Program-made: the position numbers and the translations under genes
Notes under the pieces: model-generated
The model's database searches: none
Told to the model about the DNA's origin: nothing
Seen by the model: only the letters and a program-made list of their open reading frames with translations
From: Clostridium sp. CAG:964
Lineage (GTDB): Bacteria; Bacillota; Clostridia; Oscillospirales; Acutalibacteraceae
DNA length: 58,979 nucleotides
Reading direction: 5' to 3'
Assembly (NCBI GenBank): GCA_000435335.1
Contig: FR891333.1
Coordinates: forward strand, 1 to 58,979
Part shown: positions 50,353 through 58,726 of the stretch, one piece after another
Layout: each line of letters begins with the position of its first letter
Numbering within the stretch: position 1 is the first letter of the stretch

Positions 50353-52002
50353 TTACTTTTTCTTTCTAAAGCGGCTAAAGAAGCCACCCTTTTTATTGTC
50401 GTCGTTATGCTGTGAGGCCTCAACGCTTTCCGCTTTTTCCTCTGCACCGTCAGTCTTACTGCTGACTTCTTCGTCCTCTAAAGCATCTGCCTCTTCGGCT
50501 TTCGCCTCCTCCAAGGCTTCCTCCTTCTCTGCGGTCAGCTCAGATTTGTCCTCCTCTGCAAGCCCAAGCTTAGGCTTTGTCTCGGCAGTCGGGGCGCTTT
50601 CACGCTTTACGGCCTCATCATGAGTAATCTGGTTTGCCACCATATGCAGTATATTCTCGGTTGAAACCTGTCTTGGCACTTCAGGAATAGTAATCTCCAC
50701 AGGCTTTTCCTCCGCAGGCTTTTCCTCGGACGGTCTAAATACCGTAACAGGCTTTTTGCTTAGCTCCTTTAGCTGATTCATTGCCTGCTCGGTAAATATA
50801 AAGCCTAATGTAGATGGGTTGAATATAATTATCTTACAGCTGTCATTCAACATTGCATATGCTTCCTCAATGGTTACGGCTATAGGAACTACCTTGTCCT
50901 TAAACATAAGGTTAAATTCCTCATAATCGGTAAACAACGGCAAAGCACGACTTTTGTCCTCGGAGTTTGTAAGCGTAATGGCGGAAAACTCGTTGCCCTC
51001 CATTGGCTCATATGTACAATCTTCTGCACCGCAGTGCACAAAGCTCTTTTCCTTATAAAGCTTTTCTGCTCCTCTTGACAAAACAATGGTATTCGGCTTT
51101 TCCTCTGCCTTTACATTTAGCGGCAGTAAAAACGCCGCATTAAAAATCTGGTGGCTAAGCTGGCTTGTAAAAGTCATTTGGTTAGCCTTAACCTGTGCGT
51201 TGTCAATGCCGGCACATTCAATGCATCTTATAAAAATATTGTATATTGACGAATTATAGGTTTGCCACTTATCCTCTGTAGGTGCACCCAGCAGAACATC
51301 TCTGTCAAAAATACAAGCACCGCCGTTTGCAAGACAGAAAATAATTTTATAAACACCGTATCTTTTACAGTTTTTAATAATTTCATTCGCTTGCTGAGCG
51401 TTCACCTTATAATATTTGTTTCCAAACATTTCGGTTGCCTTTACAAACTTCTTTGCTTCTGCCTCTGATTCTATAAAGAATATTTTTCCCTCAAAATCAA
51501 TAGCCGGAAAAATTTTATTTATATGGTTTGAATGTACAAAATACATCTCCTCGCCGTTGCCTTCAAGAAACTCTTTGAATTTCTTAATGCCTGCGTTGCT
51601 CTCCTCTTGGAATGAAGCCTTCATTTCTTCCACCAGGCTAGGCTTTACGCCTGTAGGCTCGCCCAAGTTTGCCTTTAGCGGCATCGGCTGTGACTGAGGC
51701 GTTGACTGAAAAAACAATTTCAGCAGTCTGTCAGAAGGACCGTTACCTGCAAGGCTTTCTACAAGTGCTTCAAAAGCGGCTTCATCTGTATCCCACAGGT
51801 CAAACTCCTCCTTTGTAAGAAGATATTCACCTATAACACAGCAGCCCTTTTTTATTACCTCCGGATTAGCTATAGTATTGCCAAAGCGAGCACCGTTGTT
51901 AAAGTCCATTACTCGTAAAAGATAATATTTTTCAGGCTTTGACTTAAACAAAAGGTATTTATTTGCTTCGTCAAAATATACTTTTTCAAAATCTATTTTC
52001 AT
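50353..52002 (-). CDS. SseB-like protein with charged tail
   Basis: About 549 residues, no signal peptide or membrane helix. The region around residues 290-410 (LPLNVKAEEKPNTIVLSRG, then ALPLFTDYEEFNLMF and IVIF-like IIIFNPSTLGFIFTEQA) has the order of motifs found in SseB N-terminal domains. The N-terminal 280 residues are unassigned. The C-terminal 100 residues are Glu/Lys/Ala-rich (AEEDKSELTAEKEEALEEAK) and end in GGFFSRFRKKK, a basic aromatic tail that could bind membrane or nucleic acid. The ATG at 52002 has GGAGG 8 nt upstream. SseB function in these bacteria is unknown. Confidence 0.65.
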   Translation of the reverse strand: MKIDFEKVYFDEANKYLLFKSKPEKYYLLRVMDFNNGARFGNTIANPEVIKKGCCVIGEYLLTKEEFDLWDTDEAAFEALVESLAGNGPSDRLLKLFFQSTPQSQPMPLKANLGEPTGVKPSLVEEMKASFQEESNAGIKKFKEFLEGNGEEMYFVHSNHINKIFPAIDFEGKIFFIESEAEAKKFVKATEMFGNKYYKVNAQQANEIIKNCKRYGVYKIIFCLANGGACIFDRDVLLGAPTEDKWQTYNSSIYNIFIRCIECAGIDNAQVKANQMTFTSQLSHQIFNAAFLLPLNVKAEEKPNTIVLSRGAEKLYKEKSFVHCGAEDCTYEPMEGNEFSAITLTNSEDKSRALPLFTDYEEFNLMFKDKVVPIAVTIEEAYAMLNDSCKIIIFNPSTLGFIFTEQAMNQLKELSKKPVTVFRPSEEKPAEEKPVEITIPEVPRQVSTENILHMVANQITHDEAVKRESAPTAETKPKLGLAEEDKSELTAEKEEALEEAKAEEADALEDEEVSSKTDGAEEKAESVEASQHNDDNKKGGFFSRFRKKK

Positions 52003-52038
52003 TTTATTAACCTCCAAAAATACGGCATTACACAGTTA

Positions 52039-52067
52039 ATTATATCAGCAGAATATATAAATAGCAA
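52039..52067 (-). promoter_or_regulatory. Promoter of the SseB-like gene
   Basis: Minus strand: -35 TTGCTA (52062-52067), 17-nt spacer, -10 TATAAT (52039-52044) with extended TGA. Confidence 0.7.
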
Positions 52068-52099
52068 TTAATTTTTTACAAAAAGTTGTAAACACCCTA

Positions 52100-52933
52100 T
52101 TAATTTTTATTATTATGCTTTTCACCCTTACTGCCGGCGTTTTTCTTGCCGGCAAAATAACTGCACACTGCTACGGCAGCTACAGCCAATGCAAATACAC
52201 CGCCGGCCAAAAACAATGTCAAACCGTTATTTTGCCCTGCAATATTAAGCTGTGATATACCGCCTGCCTCACTCTCGGCTTTGCTGTGAGAACTGCCGCC
52301 GTTCTTTTTGTCATTACTGTCTTTTTTAGAACCGCTGCTCCTTTTATTGGCTGAGCCGCTTTCCTTTTTATTTTTATTTTTTGCAGCAGCCGATGAGGAT
52401 CTGCCCGGAGCTCTTGTTTTAAGCTCTGTACCTCTTGCCTGCGGCACAGAGCCGCCGGTTTTACTGACAATATCAAAGCTGTATTCCATTCCGGCAGAAT
52501 CCTTTAAATCCTGCTCATTTACCGACGCACTGTAGGAGGTGTACACCTGCACAGTTCCGCTTCCTAAATCATCTGCCGCCTTAAAAGTAACATCAACCAG
52601 TTTGTTAATATTGCTTACATTTATACCTAAGGTATTTATGTATACAACTCTTAGTATATTGTCGGTACAGTAGCTTTTTATATAGCCGTTGCTGTCGTTT
52701 ACCCTGCAGGCCCTGTAGCTAACATTCTCGCTGAAAACTACTGTAAACATAACTGTACCCAGTTTCTCCGTGCATTGTGCCTGCAGTCCTACAGTGAAAT
52801 TTCTACCCTTTGTTACCATAGACGGCACCGACATACTTCCTGATAAACCGGCTGCACTGCAGTCAACTGCACTAAAAAGAAAAATAAGCACACACATAGC
52901 AGCAGCCGATAATCTTTTAATTAACCGTCTCAT
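52100..52933 (-). CDS. Membrane-anchored protein with a single cohesin-like domain
   Basis: 277 residues. A signal peptide (1-28) precedes a beta-sandwich domain (about 30-155) with cohesin-like order: SGSMSVPSMVTKGRNFTVGL, then GTVMFTVVFSENVSY, LRVVYINTLGINV and KLVDVTFKAADDLGSG. A basic Ser/Lys-rich linker (about 165-225) and one membrane helix (237-261) with a short KHNNKN tail follow. A membrane-tethered single cohesin would bind a dockerin-bearing enzyme at the cell surface. A dockerin gene lies 6 kb away. The start overlaps tatD by 4 nt. The domain call is by motif, not search. Confidence 0.65.
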   Translation of the reverse strand: MRRLIKRLSAAAMCVLIFLFSAVDCSAAGLSGSMSVPSMVTKGRNFTVGLQAQCTEKLGTVMFTVVFSENVSYRACRVNDSNGYIKSYCTDNILRVVYINTLGINVSNINKLVDVTFKAADDLGSGTVQVYTSYSASVNEQDLKDSAGMEYSFDIVSKTGGSVPQARGTELKTRAPGRSSSAAAKNKNKKESGSANKRSSGSKKDSNDKKNGGSSHSKAESEAGGISQLNIAGQNNGLTLFLAGGVFALAVAAVAVCSYFAGKKNAGSKGEKHNNKN

Positions 52934-53697
52934 AATTCTATATTAAATAATCTGCAGGCGTTTTCAGCAGCTGCGTTTAAAAGCTCCTCAACTGTTATGC
53001 CTCTGATTTCTGCAATTTTTTCGGCAGTATATTTTATCATTGATGAGTCACAGCGTTTGCCTCTAAAAGGAACGGGAGCCATATACGGGGCGTCTGTTTC
53101 AAGCAAAAGCCTGTCCAAAGGAATATCCTTGGCAACCTCTGCACTGCGTTTTGCATTTTTAAAGGTAACAGCACCGCCTAGGCTGATATACATTCCCAGC
53201 TTAACAACCTCTCTGCACATTTCTACACTGCCGGAAAAGCAATGCACAATTCCGGACGGCATATACTGCCTTAAAATATTCATTGTGTCGCCGTGTGCAT
53301 CTCTGTCGTGTACTACCACAGGAAGATTAAGCTCCTTGGCAAGCTCTATTTGCTGTATAAACACCTTTTTCTGTGCCTCTCTAGGCACTGTGTCCCAATA
53401 ATAATCCAGTCCTATTTCGCCTATAGCTACCGCCTTTTTGTGCTTGGCAAGGTTTTTCAGCCGGTCTATATACCCCTCCTCTGCCTTATCGGCACATTCA
53501 GGGTGCAGGCCTACTGCGGCATATACATAATTGTATTTTTCGGCATATTCTATTGAAAGTCTTGCTGTTTCTATATCTACAGCGGCATTTATAATACAAC
53601 ACACGCCTTTTTCAGGCATTGACGACAACACCTGAAATCTGTCGTCGTTGAATTTATCATCATCATAATGTGCATGCACATCAAAAATCATAGACAT
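52930..53697 (-). CDS. tatD: TatD-family metal-dependent hydrolase
   Basis: 255 residues, an amidohydrolase-fold deoxyribonuclease. The metal ligands are in FDVHAHYDDDKF (HxH), IGEIGLDYYWD, VVHDRDAHGDT, IVHCFSGS and LETDAPYMAPVPFRGK. TatD proteins trim 3' ends in DNA repair and quality control. The promoter at 53737-53766 precedes it. Its last 4 nt overlap the cohesin-like gene, which is therefore translated together with this unrelated housekeeping enzyme. Confidence 0.93.
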   Translation of the reverse strand: MSMIFDVHAHYDDDKFNDDRFQVLSSMPEKGVCCIINAAVDIETARLSIEYAEKYNYVYAAVGLHPECADKAEEGYIDRLKNLAKHKKAVAIGEIGLDYYWDTVPREAQKKVFIQQIELAKELNLPVVVHDRDAHGDTMNILRQYMPSGIVHCFSGSVEMCREVVKLGMYISLGGAVTFKNAKRSAEVAKDIPLDRLLLETDAPYMAPVPFRGKRCDSSMIKYTAEKIAEIRGITVEELLNAAAENACRLFNIEL

Positions 53698-53736
53698 AAA
53701 AGCACATCCCCTTCCGCAAAATCTGTATACAACTTT

Positions 53737-53766
53737 ATTATAGCATATTAGATACTATATTAACAA
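53737..53766 (-). promoter_or_regulatory. Promoter of tatD and the cohesin-like gene
   Basis: Minus strand: -35 TTGTTA (53761-53766), 18-nt spacer, -10 TATAAT (53737-53742) with extended TGC. Confidence 0.65.
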
Positions 53767-53863
53767 CTATTGCCGAGGAGATTTTGCTGCAAGACAACAG
53801 CTTTATCACAGCTGATGTCACCGAGCCTTTTTACGACCTTAGCTCATCATTAAATCAGAGAGT

Positions 53864-53898
53864 AAAAAACGGCCTTAACCCCTTAGGATTAAGACCGT
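53864..53898 (-). terminator. Terminator of the amylase genes
   Basis: Minus strand: ACGGTCTTAA and TTAAGGCCGT form a 10-bp stem (one G-U), loop 10 nt, followed by TTTTTT. It is 37 nt after the amylase stop. Confidence 0.92.
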
Positions 53899-53934
53899 CT
53901 GTTTGCGTAACAACTAGGCTACACAATTATTATT

Positions 53935-56193
53935 TTACTTTAGGTATGTTGTAGTGTCACCGATTTTACCGCTAATGCCTGTGTAACCGTTTGAGCTTAG
54001 AACATAAACTCTGCAGTTACCCTTACCGGAAGCAGCTATTGTAAGAGTGCCGTCTGTAACATTTTTAACATCACCTGTTACTGCATCGATATACTTACCG
54101 TTTGGTATATCCGAGAATTCAGCTGCGTTTGTTACTGCCACGCAAGCAAAGCTCTTTTCGCCTGTCTCAGGGTTTGTATAGCCACGCTTGAAGCACATAT
54201 CACCAACAGAAGTATACTGACCCTTTTGCAGTGCAGGAACAGCTCTTCTAATCTTGTTTAGCTTAATTAGCTGCTGTGAAAGTGTGCTGTTTAGTGTTTC
54301 AGAAACCTTACCGCTGGCTGTGTAATCGCCAAAGTCTGAGGCTGTAACACTACCCTCAAGGTAGTCACCGAAATATGCTCTACCTGTTTCACTTAACGGT
54401 GCATTAGGGCCAACATCAATTACCACGCCCTTCTGGAACTCAACCTCACTTCCGTAGTACAAGCATGGTATTCCACGGAATGTAAACATTAGACACATAT
54501 TTTCTGCCCAAGCCTGTGTACCGGCATTGTAACGAACTGTCTGGCAATCGTCAGGGCTATAGTCGTGTGAATCTACATATACAACATTCCATGTAGCGTC
54601 ATTAAACATAGCATCTTCTTTAAGTGCAGAGTTGTATGCGTCAATAGCTTTATAGAAATTCCAGTGCATTGTAAAGTCAATTGTACCTGTGCCGTTTGCC
54701 TTGCTATAGTCAGGTGTATGATAATCATTGCCGTCTAGGAATGCATTATCACTTGTTTCTATTGGTGTACCCTTGCTGTATTCGCCGAAATGCTTAACAG
54801 CGTTGTCATAGTTGGACTTCGCATCTGTATTGCTCCAGTTACTTGTCCACTTGCTCTCTGTTTCCTTCCAAGTGTAGAAGAAGCAAGAGTCTGACAAGCC
54901 GCCCTCGTTTACTGCTTCTCTTCTTCTTGCACAAACCTCACCAAAGATATAGAAGTTATTTACATCAGAAAAAGCAGGGAAATAAGCACTGTTAAGTGTC
55001 CAACGGTTAATATGCTTTTCTGTATCAAGACGGAATGCGTCAACGCCCATATCAACATATTCTCTAAATGTTGATGTTAAGTACTCAGCTACCTCAGGAT
55101 TTTCTGTGTTTATATCAACACAGTCGCCTGCCATTTGTCCTGTTTGCTCGGTATAAGAACCCCAGCTTAGGGACTTATCGTGATGATAATAATTTTTTGT
55201 GTCGTTGACATCTTCCTTCATAACTGCAAGTCTTGCTTGATACTGTGCAGCAGGAAGCATATTAGCGTAGTCAGGGAATTTCTGCTGAAGAACAGAGCCC
55301 TCTCTTATCTTAAGAGAATCTATAGAGCCAAGATCCTTGACACTGCTGTATGTTTTTTCGAACATTGGTGCAAGCTTTTCTTCACCGAAGTTTGAAGTAT
55401 GGTTCCAAACAACGTCCTGAACAATCTTCATATCTTTATCGTGTGCTGCAGCAATTACATCCTCAAATGTTGTGTCGTCACTTTCGTAACGAGGGTCAAC
55501 TTTTGCAAAATCAAACGCATGATATCCGTGATAGTCATAACCACTGGCATTTGAAACTACAGGTGTAATCCATACTGCACTAAAGCCCAAAGCCTTAATG
55601 TAGTCAAGCTTTTCGATTAATCCCTTAAAGTCACCACGCCAAGCAGGGTCGCTGTCAGGGTTATTTGCCTGAGCATCGTCCCAACAGTGAACATTGTTGC
55701 CTGTATCACCGTCATAGAAACGAGTTGTAATAATAAAGTATATAGAATCCTCACGCAGGTCTGTACGCTGGTAATCATCAAGCTGATATGGATCCTGCTT
55801 GTACCATTTGCCATCCTTGTACCACCAGTCACCATTGTTTGATGCATTGTACTCTCTTGTAAGCTCCTTGGATTGATTACCGTTTTCAACAATCAAGAAG
55901 TTTATTTTAGTAACATTGTCAAATTTGTATGTGTAACAGTTAGGACCCGTCGCAGAAGTATCCTTGGTCATATTAGGACCCGGATAAGTAGGCGAGTCTA
56001 TATTAGTAGGTAAGCTGTTCCAGTAGTATATATTTGGTGTAGTAGATGAACCATAGTAATGTATGGTAATACCACTGCCGTTTGCAGCTGCCTTTGCATT
56101 GTCTGTTGTGGCTGCACTTACTGATATGACGCCACAGGTAACAACAAGCATGAGTGCTACTACTACTGCAACAACTCGTTTAAAGTTGCTCAT
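53935..56193 (-). CDS. Secreted alpha-amylase (GH13) with N-terminal CBM26-like starch-binding module
   Basis: 752 residues. The signal peptide (1-28) ends at SVSAATT. Residues about 38-132 are a CBM26-like starch-binding module (ITIHYYGSSTTPNIYYWNSL, PGPNMTKD). The GH13 barrel follows with region I D260-VVWNH265, nucleophile Asp390 in GVDAFRLDTEKH, acid/base Glu419 in IFGEVCA, and transition-state Asp544 in VDSHDYSPDD. The C-terminal beta domain ends NGYTGISGKIGDTTTYLK, without a dockerin. It hydrolyses alpha-1,4-glucan outside the cell. It follows its paralogue by 116 nt, with a strong hairpin between them. Confidence 0.94.
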   Translation of the reverse strand: MSNFKRVVAVVVALMLVVTCGVISVSAATTDNAKAAANGSGITIHYYGSSTTPNIYYWNSLPTNIDSPTYPGPNMTKDTSATGPNCYTYKFDNVTKINFLIVENGNQSKELTREYNASNNGDWWYKDGKWYKQDPYQLDDYQRTDLREDSIYFIITTRFYDGDTGNNVHCWDDAQANNPDSDPAWRGDFKGLIEKLDYIKALGFSAVWITPVVSNASGYDYHGYHAFDFAKVDPRYESDDTTFEDVIAAAHDKDMKIVQDVVWNHTSNFGEEKLAPMFEKTYSSVKDLGSIDSLKIREGSVLQQKFPDYANMLPAAQYQARLAVMKEDVNDTKNYYHHDKSLSWGSYTEQTGQMAGDCVDINTENPEVAEYLTSTFREYVDMGVDAFRLDTEKHINRWTLNSAYFPAFSDVNNFYIFGEVCARRREAVNEGGLSDSCFFYTWKETESKWTSNWSNTDAKSNYDNAVKHFGEYSKGTPIETSDNAFLDGNDYHTPDYSKANGTGTIDFTMHWNFYKAIDAYNSALKEDAMFNDATWNVVYVDSHDYSPDDCQTVRYNAGTQAWAENMCLMFTFRGIPCLYYGSEVEFQKGVVIDVGPNAPLSETGRAYFGDYLEGSVTASDFGDYTASGKVSETLNSTLSQQLIKLNKIRRAVPALQKGQYTSVGDMCFKRGYTNPETGEKSFACVAVTNAAEFSDIPNGKYIDAVTGDVKNVTDGTLTIAASGKGNCRVYVLSSNGYTGISGKIGDTTTYLK

Positions 56194-56261
56194 TCTTTGT
56201 TAATTCTCCTCTTTCTCGAATAATTTCTCATTTTCCAAACCGTAACTAACCTAAATGTTTA

Positions 56262-56294
56262 CCGTGTACCTGCTGCAAAGCAGCAGGTACACGG
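56262..56294 (-). promoter_or_regulatory. 15-bp perfect hairpin between the two amylase genes
   Basis: Minus strand: CCGTGTACCTGCTGC pairs perfectly with GCAGCAGGTACACGG around a 3-nt loop, 16 nt after the stop of the upstream amylase. The following sequence (TAAACATTT) is not a good U-run, so this may be a weak terminator, an mRNA 3'-stabilising hairpin, or an RNase processing site. Confidence 0.7.
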
Positions 56295-56309
56295 ATACTA
56301 TGTCTGTAA

Positions 56310-58676
56310 TTATTTGAGATATGTTGTTGTTCCGCCGATTTGACCGCTAATTCCTTTGTATCCGTTGCTGCTTAGTACGTATACACGACAGTTGCCCTTA
56401 CCGGAAGCAGCAATACTAAGTGTACCGTCTGTAACTGTCTTTGTATCGCCTGTAACAGCGTCAATGTATGTACCGTTAGGAATGCTCTTGAATGTAGCCG
56501 CATCTGTTACTGAAACACAAGCGAAGCTCTTATCGCCGGTGTTAGGGTCAGTATAGCCACGCTTAAATGCGATACTACCTGTAACATCATTAACTGAATA
56601 TTGTCCCTTTTGAAGTGCAGGAACAGCTTTTCTTATTTTATTAAGCTTAATCAGCTGCTGTGAAAGTGTGCTGTTAAGTGTTTCTGCTACTGTACCGTCA
56701 GCAGTGTACTCGCCGTAATCTGTAGCAGTTACGTTACCCTCAAGGTAATCACCGAAATAAGCTCTACCTGTTGTGCTCAACGGTGCATTAGGACCAACAT
56801 CAATTGGCTCACCCTTCTGGAACTCAACTTCACTTCCGTAGTACAAGCATGGTATTCCACGGAATGTAAACATTAGGCACATATTCTCTGCCCATGTCAG
56901 TGTACCGCCTGTAAAACGACTTGCCTGATTTCTATCAGGTGCATAGTCGTGTGAATCTACGTATACAACATTCCATGTTGAATCGTTAAAGTACTGATCC
57001 TCGCCCAAAGCACCGGTGAATGCACCGCCTGCTGAATCGAACTGCCAGTGCATCAAGAAGTCAATAGTTCCTAGGCCGGAAGCCTTACTGTAATCAGGAG
57101 TGTGATAGTCATTGCCGTTTAGGAATGCATTGTCACTTGTTGGCTGATTTGTTGTATCATCATAAGCAGCCCAATGCTCCAGAGTAAGGTTCATATTGTT
57201 GTTTACAGCCTCAGGAGTGTTTTCCCACTGCCATTTGCTTGAATAGCTTGTATCAGGCTCATCCCAAGTATAGAAAGGAACTGACTCACTTGCATGGCCT
57301 CTGTACCATGTTTGTGAGAATCTACAGCAAACCTCACCAAACATATAGAAGCTTTTGCCGCCAATAGCATTTAACTGCTTGTTGAACATAGTGTTCAATG
57401 ACAGTCTTGAAATGTGTCTTGTTGTATCCACACGGAAGGCGTCAACGCCCATTCCTATGTAGTTGCCGTAAAACTCAACAAGTTTCTCTGCTACCTCAGG
57501 GTTTTCTGTATTCAAGTCAACACAGTCACCGGCAATCTGAGCATACTTACAGGTCCAGTCGTCCCAGTTTAGGCTCTGCCAGTAGCCATTGTGGTAGTAG
57601 TTCTTAGCGTTGTAGGTTCCGTTTGTAGAAACCTTAGCCATTGTTTTAGCATCGTTTAAAGGACTTCCAGTGTCGTTGTTAGCGGTTACAGTAGTATCCT
57701 TCATTAGGTTTAGTCTCTGATCATACTGAACCTGCGGACGCTGTGCCCAATATTCCTCAGGTGAGCTTAGGCCATATGTGCTAAGCAAATAATCACTAGG
57801 AATCATTGTCTTTTCCAAATCAGCCAACTCTGTTACATCGTTGAACTTCTTTGTGAACAGCTCGCAAAATGTCTTTTCACCAAAGTTACCTGAATGCTGC
57901 AAAACAACGTCCTGAACAATTTTCATTCCCTTTGCGTGTGCGGCATTAATAAGATCCTGGTATGTAGCACCGTCACTTTCGTAACGAGCGTCTACTGTTG
58001 AAAAATCGAATGCGTGATAACCATGGTAGTCGTAGCCACTGGCATTTGTAACTACCGGTGTAACCCAAACAGCACTAAAACCAAGTGCCTTAATGTAGTC
58101 CAGCTTATCGATTAGGCCCTTAAAGTCGCCTCTCCAAGCAGGGTCGCTGTCAGGGTTGTTTGCCTTTGAGTCGTCCCAGCAGTGAACATTGTTTCCTGTG
58201 TCGCCGTCATAAAAACGAGTTGTAATAACAAAGTAGATTGTATCCTCACGAAGGTCGGTTGTAAGCGGATCGGTTTTTTCAGGGTTTGAAGAATACCATA
58301 TTCCGTCCTTGTACCAATATTCGCCGGAAGCTCCCCTTGTAAGCTCTTTTGACTGCTTACCGTTCTCAATAAACAACATGTTAATTTTTGTAACATCTGC
58401 AAACTTGTATGTAAACCATTGGTCACCCTCGTTTGCATCTGCTGTCATAGCCTTACCCGGATATACAGGTTCACTGATGTTTTTAGGAAGACTGTTCCAA
58501 TAATATATTGTTGGTACATTTGCACCCTTTGCTTTGTAGTGTACTGTAATACCGGTTGATGAGCTGTTGCCGGTCGAGGCAGTTTGAGTGCTTGCTGCAC
58601 TTGCACAAACTATGCCAACAGTAACAACCATCATCACTGACAATATTACAGCTATAGTTTTCTTAAGTATTTTCAT
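56310..58676 (-). CDS. Secreted alpha-amylase (GH13) with N-terminal CBM26-like module; region I Asn replaced by Gln
   Basis: 788 residues, paralogous to the downstream amylase over most of its length. Signal peptide 1-28; CBM26-like module about 42-130 (ITVHYKAKGANVPTIYYWNS). GH13 landmarks: region I D256-VVLQH261 (Gln260 where Asn is usual), Asp417 in GVDAFRVDTTRH, Glu448 in MFGEVCC, Asp577 in VDSHDYAPDR. An insertion of about 30 residues lies at 330-360. The end NGYKGISGQIGGTTTYLK is like its paralogue. It starts 50 nt after the dockerin gene, probably in one operon, with AAGGAGG 11 nt upstream of ATG. Confidence 0.93.
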   Translation of the reverse strand: MKILKKTIAVILSVMMVVTVGIVCASAASTQTASTGNSSSTGITVHYKAKGANVPTIYYWNSLPKNISEPVYPGKAMTADANEGDQWFTYKFADVTKINMLFIENGKQSKELTRGASGEYWYKDGIWYSSNPEKTDPLTTDLREDTIYFVITTRFYDGDTGNNVHCWDDSKANNPDSDPAWRGDFKGLIDKLDYIKALGFSAVWVTPVVTNASGYDYHGYHAFDFSTVDARYESDGATYQDLINAAHAKGMKIVQDVVLQHSGNFGEKTFCELFTKKFNDVTELADLEKTMIPSDYLLSTYGLSSPEEYWAQRPQVQYDQRLNLMKDTTVTANNDTGSPLNDAKTMAKVSTNGTYNAKNYYHNGYWQSLNWDDWTCKYAQIAGDCVDLNTENPEVAEKLVEFYGNYIGMGVDAFRVDTTRHISRLSLNTMFNKQLNAIGGKSFYMFGEVCCRFSQTWYRGHASESVPFYTWDEPDTSYSSKWQWENTPEAVNNNMNLTLEHWAAYDDTTNQPTSDNAFLNGNDYHTPDYSKASGLGTIDFLMHWQFDSAGGAFTGALGEDQYFNDSTWNVVYVDSHDYAPDRNQASRFTGGTLTWAENMCLMFTFRGIPCLYYGSEVEFQKGEPIDVGPNAPLSTTGRAYFGDYLEGNVTATDYGEYTADGTVAETLNSTLSQQLIKLNKIRKAVPALQKGQYSVNDVTGSIAFKRGYTDPNTGDKSFACVSVTDAATFKSIPNGTYIDAVTGDTKTVTDGTLSIAASGKGNCRVYVLSSNGYKGISGQIGGTTTYLK

Positions 58677-58726
58677 TTTTTATTTGTCCTCCTTGCCTAT
58701 CAAATGTAGGTAATACAGACTGCCGA

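Noticed and set aside
53760..53935. An open plus-strand frame reading TIAEEILLQDNSFITADVTE across the spacer upstream of the amylase terminator
   Set aside because: It has no start codon with a ribosome binding site, runs through the terminator hairpin and into the amylase 3' end, and matches no family I know.
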